Source of the DNA: Nitrososphaerales archaeon TH5895
GTDB lineage: Archaea; Thermoproteota; Nitrososphaeria; Nitrososphaerales; Nitrososphaeraceae
Reading direction: 5' to 3'
Length of the DNA stretch: 17,355 bases
NCBI GenBank assembly: GCA_014523695.1
Contig: JAATVS010000179.1
Span: 1 to 17,355 of the forward strand
How positions within the stretch are numbered: position 1 is the stretch's first letter; every line of letters starts with the position of its first letter. This document shows positions 1 through 8,481 of the stretch, one piece after another. The position numbers and the translations under genes were made by a program. A model generated the notes under the pieces. The model was not told the DNA's origin. It did not search any database and saw nothing but the letters and a program-made list of their open reading frames with translations.

Positions 1-1002
1 CACATTTGTTGAAGTCCCTCCAACCTCTACAAAAACCCCATTTAGTACCCTTAAGTGAAGGAGAGCCCCTGCAACACTTGCAGCTGGACCTGAAAGAACA
101 GTTACAATGGGTTTTGTCTCAAACGCACTGATATCTGTAACTCCTCCATCACCTTTCATTACCTTTATTGGTACATCCTTGGGAATTCCCAGCTTTTCTC
201 TTACTGCATATTCAACAAACTTTGCTGTACTGGCAGCTTTGGGTAGTATACTTGCATTAATTACTGCAGTCATAGTTCGGATCTCAAGCCCATAAATTCC
301 TGTCAGATCATGTGCAGCAATTACGGGAACTTTCTTGTCGTTACTCACCGCATTACTTGACTTTGCGACACTCTCTACGAAATCTTCGTTACTGGGATCG
401 TCTACGCCATATGCTTCGCTGATTACAAGTACCTCAGCTCCTTCGCGTACTAATTCACAAATTGCAGATCTCACCCTTTCTTCGCCTAAATAGGAAGAAG
501 TGTCCAGGTATCTATAACAAGTCTTGATATACTTTTTTCCGTTACCGTCGAGTATGATATCTTTTATGTGTGTGCGCTTAATGATATTGGACTTCTCTAA
601 GCTAACACCCATTCCTAAGATTCCAACTTTAGCTGTATCCCCCTCGAGCAGGGCATTCACAGCCTGAGTAGTACTATGGGATATGAGTTCCACTTCATAA
701 TTTTGTATATGAAATTTATTCATGACATCTGACAGTGCTTGTAAAATACCTGTTGAAACACCTTGCTCTGATTTGTGGGTGGTAGGAAGGGTAGACTGTC
801 CTAGAATACTCCCTGTGACCATATTGATTGCAACCGCTTTGGTGAACGTGCCTCCGACATCGATACCAACTCGTATCCGCCTTTTCTTAGAATTTGGATT
901 GGTCAAATAATTGGCATGAGCGGAAATGTCAATCTTCCGGTTATGATCATTAGATTCTCCAATCTTATTTTGGGTCAAATATTCAACTGGTTCGGCAGAC
1001 AT
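1..1002 (-). CDS. Hydantoinase A/oxoprolinase family protein, N-terminal part (runs off the left edge)
   Basis: The reading frame is open on the minus strand from an ATG at 1000-1002 to base 1, giving 334 codons without the C-terminus. The N-terminal nucleotide-binding (Hydant_A_N-like) motif GIDVGGTFTKA is at residues 46-56 after a ~40-residue polar leader. Near the window edge are LSGPAASVAGA and VEVGGTSTNV, matching the second phosphate-binding loop of the ASKHA-fold HyuA family; the usual residue after GGTST is D, here N. Family members drive ATP-dependent hydrolysis of hydantoins, 5-oxoproline or similar lactams, or acetone-type carboxylation, usually with a HyuB partner. The substrate cannot be told from sequence, and HyuB, if present, would lie beyond the left edge. 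The next upstream in-frame codon of note is TAA at 1021-1023, so the start is well bounded. A TATA-like box at 1050-1058 predicts a ~26-base leader. Confidence 0.85.
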   Translation of the reverse strand, partial: MSAEPVEYLTQNKIGESNDHNRKIDISAHANYLTNPNSKKRRIRVGIDVGGTFTKAVAINMVTGSILGQSTLPTTHKSEQGVSTGILQALSDVMNKFHIQNYEVELISHSTTQAVNALLEGDTAKVGILGMGVSLEKSNIIKRTHIKDIILDGNGKKYIKTCYRYLDTSSYLGEERVRSAICELVREGAEVLVISEAYGVDDPSNEDFVESVAKSSNAVSNDKKVPVIAAHDLTGIYGLEIRTMTAVINASILPKAASTAKFVEYAVREKLGIPKDVPIKVMKGDGGVTDISAFETKPIVTVLSGPAASVAGALLHLRVLNGVFVEVGGTSTNV

Positions 1003-1049
1003 TTCTTGTATACTCTTGAATTAGTGTCACCTAATTATCAGGATTTACC

Positions 1050-1058
1050 TTTATTTAA
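1050..1058 (-). promoter_or_regulatory. TATA box of the hydantoinase-like gene
   Basis: On the minus strand TTTAAATAA lies about 50 bases before the ATG at 1002. Archaeal transcription starts ~25 bases downstream of the box, so the start would be near 1028. This is inference from spacing only. Confidence 0.4.
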
Positions 1059-1284
1059 ACTAATGATTGAGAACCAGAATTTCATTCTTTAAGGTGTTGC
1101 ATAATCTGAATAAACTAACGATTTATCCTTTCTAACTCACAGCGGATTATCAATTAGGCAATGTTTTAATGATAATCTCTCAATCCTTACGAACCTGCAC
1201 AGAATAAACACTTTCCAATTCTTCTACCGGGGAGTCGCTTCACCTATTGAATTGACAAATTCTAGGCAACGATCGATCATGATC

Positions 1285-1524
1285 ATGAATAAAAAAGGTT
1301 TGGAGAGTGTCGACGGATCCATCTACGTATTGGGTGGAGAACGACGTCGAGGAACATTTGACAATAATGAACGATTTAATCCTATCACTAATACATGGAC
1401 CATCGAAGCAGCAATGCCAACTGCAAGGCATGGATTAGGAGTAGCATCTATTGATGGTAAAATATGTCTGATTGGAGGGGAGCCAAATCCAGGATCAACC
1501 GTGTCATGGAAGAATGGGATCTAG
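1285..1524 (+). pseudogene. 5'-truncated kelch-repeat protein remnant
   Basis: The frame is open from about 1252 to TAG at 1522-1524. From about 1300 it reads as kelch blades: DGSIYVLGG, then FNPITNTWTIEAAMPTARHG and DGKICLIGG, i.e. about one and a half to two blades ending in a normal-looking C-terminus. Kelch propellers need 5-7 blades (about 300 residues), and no kelch sequence is visible upstream in any frame, so this looks like the 3' end of a longer gene. Possible starts are ATG at 1279 or 1285 (the coordinate given) or TTG at 1252; none has a clear promoter. It could be a short expressed protein, but it could not form a propeller alone. Confidence 0.6.
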
Positions 1525-1675
1525 AGAGTAAATAACACAAGTTATCTATCAGAATATTTCTATCGTTACTTTTTATTGGAATTTTACTAATGACATTTTC
1601 AATATCCTTTATAAAGCTAGAATGAGAATTTCTGAATGAATTATATTCCTTTTCGACAAATTCACTGATCTGATA

Positions 1676-1840
1676 TTGGTCTCAAAGAATAGGCAGAAAT
1701 TTGTAACAAGGGAAAAAGAAGAATATCTGAAGAAAATTGCTGAGATATGCGAGAATGTCATATGTAAGCATTGCGGCCGCTTTAACATTCGACACTGTAG
1801 ATTATGCCGCAATTGTGGGAGTGAACTCAGACCCGATTAA
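1676..1840 (+). CDS. Small zinc-ribbon protein (54 aa)
   Basis: A TTG-initiated frame of 54 residues ends at TAA 1838-1840. The first ~25 residues are a charged helix (KFVTREKEEYLKKIAEIC). The second half is a compact Cys cluster: CKHCGRFNIRHCRLCRNCG, with Cys at 25, 30, 33, 41, 44 and 47. The CxxC...CxxCxxC pattern plus CG turns is typical of archaeal zinc ribbons. No function can be named; such proteins are often nucleic-acid or protein-binding adaptors. The start is uncertain: the frame opens after a TGA at ~1636 and has no in-frame ATG, so a lost upstream exon-like 5' part or a non-AUG start is possible. A TATA-like CTTTATAAAG near 1609-1617 supports transcription. It lies just after the kelch remnant on the same strand. 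Confidence 0.5.
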   Translation: MVSKNRQKFVTREKEEYLKKIAEICENVICKHCGRFNIRHCRLCRNCGSELRPD

Positions 1841-2326
1841 GAAGGGACAAACTGTTAACTGTTCAAGGGTTATTGACAAGTAATTCGTAACTTTCTCACG
1901 GAAAGTATTGAAAAATATTTCATAGTCCAAAGATGAAATTTGGTTGACACCTATTGATTAGGTAGCATATCTTAGTCTAAAACATCACAAGAATGTCAAT
2001 CAAAAATCATACGGCTCCGTAGTCATCCGTGATGTTTTTCACAGAATCCAACAAATTCGAGACATCTGACAATTATTTGAAATCAATAATTGAAGGTAAT
2101 GGACAGGGGTTGATGCAAGTGATTTCAATCCAGCATACGAAGAATATATAGACAATAAATAGCAATTTCCTCTTATAATGCCTACAGAATTCAATTCAAG
2201 GCTGTAGCTTGAATTCCGATACCAACTTCCTCTACGCCACATTTGGGCAGATTTCAAGCGGTTATATCTGGAAGACAAAGCATGATTCTGTCTTGTGAAT
2301 TAATTAATGGTCGAAACAATCTAGCT
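1841..2326. other. Gene-poor stretch with one frameshifted scrap
   Basis: No convincing intact gene is present. A short plus-strand frame starts at GTG 2029 or ATG 2032 and stops at 2149-2151. If one base is added in the GGGG run near 2106-2109, it continues as ASDFNPAYEEYIDNK to TAG at 2160-2162. The joined product would be about 44 residues and looks protein-like, so this may be the end of a decayed gene. The minus-strand frame at 2039-2278 shows no family features. Confidence 0.35.
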
Positions 2327-3364
2327 CTAAGAAGGGGCAAAGACCTGTACATTATTATTACTAGTATCAGATACATACACTTTACCTGATGAGGTATCTA
2401 CCGCGAGTCCCTCGGGCATAGAAAACTGTCCGTTGCTCTGCCCCTCTTCACCCCATTCGGTAATAAATGTTCCGTCACTCGTGAATTTCTGTACACGATG
2501 GTTCCCAGAGTCAGTTACATACACATTATCTTCAGAATCGAACGCTACTACTGCTGGCCCATCAAATTGCCCAGGGCCAGATCCAGCTGCTCCCCAAGAG
2601 GTTATGAAATCACCGTCCTTTGAGAATATCTGGATCCGGTTGTTTCCGAAGTCAGGTACAAAAATTCTGTCATCATGACTAACACTAACATCCCACGGTT
2701 GTATGAATTGACCATCAGCTGTTCCCTCTGATCCCCACTTCTTAATAAATGTCCCATCACTAGAAAATTTTTGGATACTTGGCTGATCTCTGTCACTTAC
2801 ATATACATTCCCGTCTGAGTCAAGATCTATACCATGTGTATGCAGAAATTGGCCGTTACCCTCGCCTTCTTCACCCCAAGTTGTTATGAATGTTCCATCC
2901 TTAGAGAACTTCTGAATCCGGTCATTGTTTTGATCTGCAATATAGATATATACACCATTGACATCTTCATTATTTTCGTCTTCAACTTCATTTCCATGAG
3001 GGTGACTAAATTGTCCTAGATCCTCACCCGATGAACCCCAAGTGGATTTGAGCGTCCCATTGGCATCAAATATGTTGATACGATTTTCTCCAATCTCATT
3101 TACAAATACATTACCATCTCTGTCTACATCAATCCCTTCAGGTTGTGGAAGTAGATCCTCTATATTCGTCTGCTCATCCCCAAAGTTTGGAGAATCCAAA
3201 GCCATCAAGAAAGTATAATTCTTGGCCGAATTTGACGCATCCACCCTCGGTATTAGTGACCCTGTTTGGCTCAAATAAAGAGATAGCAAAAGAATACCGA
3301 TTATGATTGAAAATAAAGATGATGCAAAATTAATATAATTGATTGCTTGACTAGTATGATTCAT
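2327..3364 (-). CDS. Membrane-anchored NHL-repeat beta-propeller protein
   Basis: The product is a six-bladed NHL propeller. After a membrane segment (SSLFSIIIGILLLSLYL) come about six repeats of the pattern PEGIDVDRDGNVFVNEIGENR...GTFITTWGEEG.GNGQF, ending in NNNVQVFAPS, so the last blade is complete. The domain most likely sits outside the cell, tethered by the N-terminal helix, and binds a ligand or partner; NHL domains are not enzymes by default. The frame also reaches ATG 3418 (363 aa). I prefer ATG 3364 (residue 19 of the long form, 345 aa) because a TATA box at 3427-3432 predicts transcription starting near 3403, after the longer form's start. The repeat units are very similar, suggesting recent internal duplication. 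The ~285 bases upstream (to 3703) hold no gene that I can see. Confidence 0.85.
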   Translation of the reverse strand: MNHTSQAINYINFASSLFSIIIGILLLSLYLSQTGSLIPRVDASNSAKNYTFLMALDSPNFGDEQTNIEDLLPQPEGIDVDRDGNVFVNEIGENRINIFDANGTLKSTWGSSGEDLGQFSHPHGNEVEDENNEDVNGVYIYIADQNNDRIQKFSKDGTFITTWGEEGEGNGQFLHTHGIDLDSDGNVYVSDRDQPSIQKFSSDGTFIKKWGSEGTADGQFIQPWDVSVSHDDRIFVPDFGNNRIQIFSKDGDFITSWGAAGSGPGQFDGPAVVAFDSEDNVYVTDSGNHRVQKFTSDGTFITEWGEEGQSNGQFSMPEGLAVDTSSGKVYVSDTSNNNVQVFAPS

Positions 3365-3426
3365 TTGAGTCAGTAAATGATTTGCTGCTCTATATATCTT
3401 CGCACAGGCCACGTCCATAGTGAGAT

Positions 3427-3432
3427 TATATA
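3427..3432 (-). promoter_or_regulatory. TATA box of the NHL gene
   Basis: TATATA lies only 9-14 bases before the longest possible ATG (3418) but ~65 before ATG 3364. With normal archaeal spacing, initiation would fall near 3403, giving a ~38-base leader to ATG 3364. This box therefore bears on the start choice. Confidence 0.45.
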
Positions 3433-3703
3433 ACTATTCGTTTTCAACTCAAATACACATGCAAATATTGCACTACAATGGTCATTAACGCAATATTCTG
3501 ACTAATTCTTAATGGCTCTAGAATGATCAATCGGTTTGAACTACAACTTCCAATGCTCCAAAAATGACTCCATAAAAATGCATATAATCCTGAGTCTATT
3601 AATCCCGTATCATTAAACATTGTGAGATATTTTTCAAGTATCGCACTAGATCAAAGAAAAAACAATTTGCTTACCGATCGATACTGGCAATCGTAACTAC
3701 AGA

Positions 3704-4631
3704 TTAGAAGAATGAATCGATAACGTCAAGAAAAAGAGAATTTTCAATTTGTGATCTGAGCACTAACATTATTGATGACAAGAAGCGGTGAGTACTCTCT
3801 CTCAAATTATAGAAACGTTTCATTAGACCAGGAATCTTATCTTGATAATTGAGTGGAGAATTCAGGAGTTCCTGAATCATCTTGTTGCAGTGATTGGGAT
3901 CAATGGGTTTAGGAGTTTTGCTTTTGACTCCGTGCTTTACTGGAATGTTTTCTAGCTCATCTTCATTAAGCATCCAACGGCTATTTTCTTTGATCCTGTC
4001 CAGTATTACATCTTGGAGCCGACTATCCAAATTTTCACAATCTCTGTCTCTACTGTGAAACCTTCTTTATAGTATCTTGTATCCCTTAATGGTCTATTTT
4101 CTTCGTACTCTTCCAGTTTTTCCAATGTCGTAGAGTAGTCTTGAATGGCAACCATTTTGTTATTTTTAATTCTTCAATATCCTCAGCTAGCGTGTCTCTT
4201 TCTCTTCTTTTTTCGTTCACAGAATCCAATACCTTCTCCAACGGAACATTGAATTTTCTGGAAATTAAGGATAAATTGATAATGGTGTCAACATATTCCT
4301 CCGTAGAGACCCCTTTTCTTTTGAAAAAATGAGTATCAAATTCATCAATTAATTGTTCAATTTGTTCTTCTCTCAAATTCCTCTCCTTTAGAAATCCATG
4401 GAGTCTCTTGAGAGGAACTAATTCGTCATTAGTCAACCGTTCCCGCTTAAGCATAAGAACTGTTTCCCGGGTTAGATTGAAATCCTCTTGCGAAATATCA
4501 GCGTGCATTTTTGCTGACGAAATGATATCGATGATCATCCCTGCGCTCACTCCACATTCCATTGCGATCTCTTCCCTTCGTACCCCGCTCAGCCATTTTC
4601 GAATTACCTCTTTCTTTATCCTGATTGGAAT
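3704..4631 (-). pseudogene. HTH/coiled-coil protein of a thaumarchaeal family, broken by frameshifts
   Basis: Two apparent short genes (4086-4562 and 3704-4030) are pieces of one. The frame opens after TAG 4632-4634 with ATT at 4629-4631, reading PIRIKKEVIRKWLSGVRREE then IAMECGVSAGMI: a helix-turn-helix like that at the start of Nitrososphaeria proteins of this type. A helical part (EQIEQLIDEF, DTLAEDIEELKITK) follows. At the A-run at about 4154-4157 the open frame is lost; one added base restores MVAIQDYSTTLEKLEEYEENR. A second shift between 4030 and 4066 leads to DCENLDSRLQDVILDRIKEN, which continues to FFLDVIDSFF-like C-terminal sequence. Intact, it would be about 310 residues. The expected ATG appears as ATT, a third possible lesion. 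Family recognition is from memory of its character, not a search. Confidence 0.7.
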
Positions 4632-5014
4632 CTATGCCGGCAAGTTCAATAATGTTATAGTAGAAAGTAATAGAACTTAAATATTTATGTGGACCTTTAC
4701 CGAAGACATTCGTAGGTTCTAGAGGGGGTATACGTACTGAAAAGTTAAGGATGAAAAGTCAACTGACACCAATGCGACGTCAATTTGATCTGTATTTGAC
4801 TCCATCTGATACAAGAATCAATTCCAACTAGACAGGATTCAAATGCACCCCCCCATTGAAAAAAAGGATTACTTGAGTCGAATCACCTAGGACTTAATTT
4901 TCGTGCCCTGATATCGCTGGACGTTGCTCTTTCCTTGAAATGTCCTAATTTGTTGACATTAAACAATTCATCATAAAGGTACCTAAGCAAAAAGTCATTG
5001 CAATCTGTGTCAAT
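4632..5014. other. Intergenic, promoter side of the broken HTH gene
   Basis: On the minus strand AAATATTTAAG at about 4676-4686 could be the TATA box of the broken HTH gene. On the plus strand a 26-codon ATG frame (4752-4832) has no recognisable features. A C7 run and an A-run occur near 4846-4866. I see no RNA gene or repeat. Confidence 0.35.
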
Positions 5015-5230
5015 TCAGTTTGATTGCGAGTAGATACTCAATTTCTTCCTTTTCTTTTTTCTACTCATCGGCTTTCTAGAAGAAGTTGGCATAACGCGAG
5101 TATTGAAAAGAACTGAATTGCAGACAGGGCAGGACCCCTCAATAGCAACCCTGTGATTAGCAAGTCTTACGTAGTTGGATGATCTAATCTCTACTTCAAG
5201 TTTACAATTGGTGCAGTATGCTCTTTGCAT
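5015..5230 (-). CDS. DUF5679-like zinc-ribbon protein (71 aa)
   Basis: The product begins MQRAYCTNCKLEVEIR and has two CxxC knuckles, Cys6/Cys9 and Cys34/Cys37 (GSCPVCNSVLF), separated by 24 residues containing N/H-R-A-type basic positions. This is the layout of the archaeal DUF5679 family (YCxxC...G.CPVCG..MF). It is followed by a very basic tail (SRKPMSRKKKRKK), which suggests nucleic-acid binding. The frame extends upstream to 5368, but that part is not family-like. The ATG at 5230 sits ~35 bases after a TATA-like AATATTAATAAG (about 5262-5273), so I take it as the start. Function is unknown for the family. Confidence 0.7.
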   Translation of the reverse strand: MQRAYCTNCKLEVEIRSSNYVRLANHRVAIEGSCPVCNSVLFNTRVMPTSSRKPMSRKKKRKKLSIYSQSN

Positions 5231-5474
5231 CGATCCTTGTTGTATCCTAGGTATTACTCCAATCTTATTAATATTATTCTGAAAATCAAGGATGATATTC
5301 AAGCATGAAAAGTATTTGAAACGAACCAACACCTTAATTGGCTTCCTCAGAGGTAGAATTGAGTGCAAAATTTCAAGACCTTAGTAGTCACAACAACCAT
5401 TTCAAATAAGAGTCCCAACCAATGGATCGATACAACGCTAACGTTTACGAAGAAATAATGACCGTTCGCGCTTA

Positions 5475-5867
5475 TTATTTATGAGTGGTCGAAAAGGAAA
5501 ATTTTGTGTTAAAAATATTATTCTTCTCATCTTCCTCGGTGATAGAGCTGCCAACACCTCCAAATAACGTGGCGCGAAATTCATTTGAATCTCCCGTGCT
5601 AGTTACGGTGTATTCATGTTTCCAAAGCTGGTTCCCCTCCAGCTTAATCCATGTGATAGGTAACGGGCTAGGAACAACCTTTACATCATCCTTGTAGAGA
5701 ACTCCCATTACAGCTATTTCACCCACAGGCTTGTTGCTGTCATTAGCCACAACATAGCGAATCGTAACGTTAGAAGGATGGACTAATATTGATCCACTAG
5801 GAATAGCTTTACCATTGCTTTGATCGATCAATTTGATCCATGCAGAGGTATCCGGAAATTCTGGCAT
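5475..5867 (-). CDS. CARDB-like beta-sandwich protein (130 aa)
   Basis: The protein lacks a signal peptide and membrane segment. It is rich in beta-type alternation (VTIRYVVAND, WKHEYTVTST, FRATLFGG) and ends with EEDEKNNIFNTKFSFS, which resembles the closing strand of CARDB/Ig-like domains (E.NE.NN..). Residues 20-130 would form one domain. It probably binds a partner or surface; no active site is visible. It follows the small hypothetical at 5891-6067 on the same strand at a gap of 23 bases, so the two may be co-transcribed. It could also be a detached domain of a larger surface protein. Confidence 0.65.
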   Translation of the reverse strand: MPEFPDTSAWIKLIDQSNGKAIPSGSILVHPSNVTIRYVVANDSNKPVGEIAVMGVLYKDDVKVVPSPLPITWIKLEGNQLWKHEYTVTSTGDSNEFRATLFGGVGSSITEEDEKNNIFNTKFSFSTTHK

Positions 5868-5890
5868 GATACGTACCTTGGAATGGATTC

Positions 5891-6067
5891 TTATAAACCT
5901 ATAAATCCATAGCGTTGCACCTTCTGCTCAATCATGAAACTCCAAGTCACGCTATAAGCGATTTTTCTAATAGAGGTACGATCCTCTTTTCCGAACCGAA
6001 AAACTACCACTCCTTTTCTTTTCTGAATGACTCCCACAGAACCTAGATCATTTTCCTTTGTGGTCAT
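5891..6067 (-). CDS. Small hypothetical protein (58 aa)
   Basis: I do not recognise this. From ATG 6067 it reads MTTKENDLGSVGVIQKRKG then VVVFRFGKEDRTSIRKIAYS, ending in QKVQRYGFIGL. The composition is normal (basic with aromatic residues, no low complexity) and coding-like. An alternative ATG is at 6088. It lies 23 bases before the CARDB-like gene. It may be the start of a longer, truncated protein. Confidence 0.4.
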   Translation of the reverse strand: MTTKENDLGSVGVIQKRKGVVVFRFGKEDRTSIRKIAYSVTWSFMIEQKVQRYGFIGL

Positions 6068-6088
6068 TATTATTCCGCTAAAATGCAC

Positions 6089-6739
6089 GAAGGCAGTCAG
6101 ACCACGATTGCCTCCATCTTTGGTATGCGTGCACTTAATGCAGAGTATAACGACCTTGAGTCATGAAGGTATTACGAGACTTAAATCATTTGCATAGTGT
6201 CTGAGATCCTAGAACTTAGAGGCATCTTTCGGAGGTTGTAAATCACGTAGGGAACCGACTTTGAATAATATACATCTGCTAATATTGTAATTGCTTCTAT
6301 CTTTTATTGGTCTTGATTATCTAGGAAATTCAGGTCAAGTTATTATCGAAATCCCCCATTCATTTGATAAGAAGAGATTTACTCGTCTTATTGGAAGGCA
6401 CATGGAATTGCCTGCACTATCATTCGAAATATGAGATACTGATTCCTATGTCAGTATTAACACTTAGAGTAGCCACTCGCTCTTTATAGGGGTTAATAGT
6501 AATCCTTGAGGCAATCGAAAGGAGTATCATTTAGTGATATCTGCCTATTTCGTTGATCATCCGCCAAAAATAGCATTGTTACCAGTAGAATTTATGATCA
6601 AATCAGATTTATCTGCTTTTGAAATATCTATCGATTCTGTAGACAATCCCCCCCAATAATCTGTGCTATCACTCGTGGTATTATTTGTCACTCACTGAGC
6701 ACTTACTTTTTTGGGACAATTCTTAGGAGAACCAATGAC
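6089..6739. other. Long intergenic stretch, no gene found
   Basis: About 650 bases with stops in all frames, AT-rich, without tRNA B-box, CRISPR-like repetition or family-like peptide that I can see. A C7 tract lies near 6649-6655. The downstream part leads into a small ORF at 6740. Confidence 0.4.
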
Positions 6740-6892
6740 ATGAAATTGACAAAAGTTAGTGTCGACTCTAATGATTTTGATTCTTTCATACTAGAAGCAA
6801 ACAATAAATTCACTACTAATCTATCATTGTATGTCATGAGTAGTTTGATACTGGCGGTAAGAGAGGATTATATCTGCTGGTTGAAATTTTGA
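6740..6892 (+). CDS. Possible small protein (50 aa) overlapping the response regulator 3' end
   Basis: ATG 6740 follows an AGGAGA at 6725-6730, a well-placed Shine-Dalgarno. The frame runs to TGA 6890-6892 and reads MKLTKVSVDSNDFDSFILEA, then a hydrophobic part (LSLYVMSSLILAV). It overlaps the convergent response regulator by 25 bases. No family is recognised. It may be a chance frame; the ribosome site is the main support. Confidence 0.25.
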   Translation: MKLTKVSVDSNDFDSFILEANNKFTTNLSLYVMSSLILAVREDYICWLKF

Positions 6893-7554
6893 CTCTTATC
6901 ATATTCCACCCTTGACTTTACGATTCTAATCAAATCTTGCATCGTTATTGGTTTTCTAACATAGCATTCAGATTCTTCTAGATGAGGAAATAATTTCTTG
7001 AATTCGTTGTGGTAATCCTCAAAGGCAGTGATAAAACATACCTTGACTCCATCATCAATTTCTTTAATCTTACTGTATAATTCAAAACCGCTCATTTGGG
7101 GCATCCTTACGTCCAGCAGTACCAAATCGTAGACCCCAGTCCTATAGTTAGAGAAGGATTTCAATGGATCAGAGAAAACGTCAACCATGAATCCGGCTTG
7201 TTCTAACGCTATCTTATAGAATAATGCAATATCCTGATCGTCATCTACGATTAAAATTCTTTTAGGACCGCTGCTGGCTGAAATTGCCCGATTATCAAAC
7301 TCATCAGCTGCAGCCACACCCGCTGTATTTGTTCCGGCTCTAGTCAGATCATGATCTCTTATTTGTTTTTTAGAGTTGGCATTGGAGGACAAATCATGAC
7401 GCATGTTAGGTTTACGACTTGGTAACCAAGAAGGCAAGAAACTAGGGCCAATCAACAATAAATTGCCACTCGCGATTAAACTAAACCCTTTACCAGTCCT
7501 CCTCCTATGCATTTCATGCATAATTCTGAGGAAAGAGGTATCTTTAGTTTTCAT
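6868..7554 (-). CDS. Response regulator, receiver domain with N-terminal extension (228 aa)
   Basis: The receiver domain occupies about residues 98-215. Signature residues are all present: acidic pair in ILIVDDDQDI (104-106), phospho-acceptor D148 in LVLLDVRMP, T176 in FITAF, and K201 in VRKP. There is no output domain after the receiver, so it probably acts by protein interaction. About 95 residues precede the receiver: a basic start, a short apolar stretch (FSLIASGNLLLIGPSFL, 24-40) and a polar linker. The true start may be the ATG at residue 51 (MRHDLSS), giving a more usual 178 aa. It is divergent from a histidine-kinase fragment at 7783, which was perhaps once its partner. Two-component proteins are numerous in Nitrososphaeria. 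Confidence 0.85.
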   Translation of the reverse strand: MKTKDTSFLRIMHEMHRRRTGKGFSLIASGNLLLIGPSFLPSWLPSRKPNMRHDLSSNANSKKQIRDHDLTRAGTNTAGVAAADEFDNRAISASSGPKRILIVDDDQDIALFYKIALEQAGFMVDVFSDPLKSFSNYRTGVYDLVLLDVRMPQMSGFELYSKIKEIDDGVKVCFITAFEDYHNEFKKLFPHLEESECYVRKPITMQDLIRIVKSRVEYDKSQNFNQQI

Positions 7555-7782
7555 TTATTCAATATGCCTACTTGATCTCTATCTCTACACTAGTGATGTA
7601 TTTAGGCTTTGGTAGATCTACGTTAACAAGAAAATTAGAGCAATATAATTATGAAAACGGAGTTGCTCCATTTTTGCTTAATATCTACCTCTCAGTCAAA
7701 GCCTGAAGGGGATCTCTCCTAAATATCATTTCTCGCATGAACTAAATTTGATTGCTTGTAAGAGTCCTCAATAAGAACGGGT

Positions 7783-8307
7783 TTGCATACTTTCGACACC
7801 ACAATTAACAGAAATGTGCTAAACGAAAAGATAAGAAATGTGGTAAAAGATTTATCAAATACTTGTCTCCAGGTTGGAGAGAAAGGATTAGAGATTCAAT
7901 TCCTAAATGACAAAAACTACAATGGTATTGACTATTACGTCAATGCCGATAAATCAAGAGTCTTCCAGGTATTATCAAATTTAATTAATAATGCAATTAA
8001 GTTTGCAGGTGTGAATGGAGTTGTCACTATATCAATAAAGGGGACAGAATCTCTTTTGTCCGATATTAGCGATACGGTAGAGAAGAATGGATACGCATTC
8101 ATTAGTACTAAGGACAATGGCAATGGCATAGATCCGGAAATTCAATCTAGATTATTTTCAAAATTTACAACTAAATCAGATATTGGGACTGGTCTTGGGT
8201 TATTCATAGCAAAGAGTATAATAGAGATTCATGATGGTAAAATATCTCCTGAAAATAATAAAGATGGAGGAGGAGCTACTATTACATTTAGTTTATCGCT
8301 TGATTAG
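7783..8307 (+). pseudogene. Histidine kinase C-terminal (HATPase) fragment
   Basis: The 174 residues carry a complete HATPase_c domain: N box SNLINNAIKFA (65-75), G1 DNGNGID (111-117), F box FSKF (125-128), G2 GTGLGL (135-140), then GGGATITFSLSL. The sequence NEKIRNVVKDLSN at the start is the linker normally following the HisKA helix pair. No H-box, dimerisation helices or sensor domain is present: the frame closes at TAA 7759-7761 and there is no ATG (TTG 7783 is the first candidate). It is therefore most likely the 3' end of a deleted kinase. It could alternatively be a free ATPase domain protein of anti-sigma type, but that is not expected in archaea. It is divergent from the response regulator. 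Confidence 0.65.
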
Positions 8308-8481
8308 CTCTGTGGCTTTGGATTTACTAGGTGTTCACAATGTAGCTGCATTTAATTGAAGAAAGGGCACTTTGTAGCATCACTCTCGACTACCTTTGCT
8401 TCGTCTGTACAAATCTTGAAACTTTTTTATCTTTCTATCTGTTGATACCGGATCAGTTTAGTAAGCTATGGTAATCAAATA

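Noticed and set aside
107..910. Plus-strand ORFs at 107-295 and 722-910
   Set aside because: They are antisense shadows of the hydantoinase-like gene, which has clear family motifs.
2433..3019. ORFs at 2433-2678, 2602-2796 and 2834-3019
   Set aside because: They overlap the NHL repeats in other frames; the repetition of the real gene creates them.
4141..4680. Plus-strand ORFs opposite the broken HTH gene
   Set aside because: They are antisense to helical coding sequence and have no family features.
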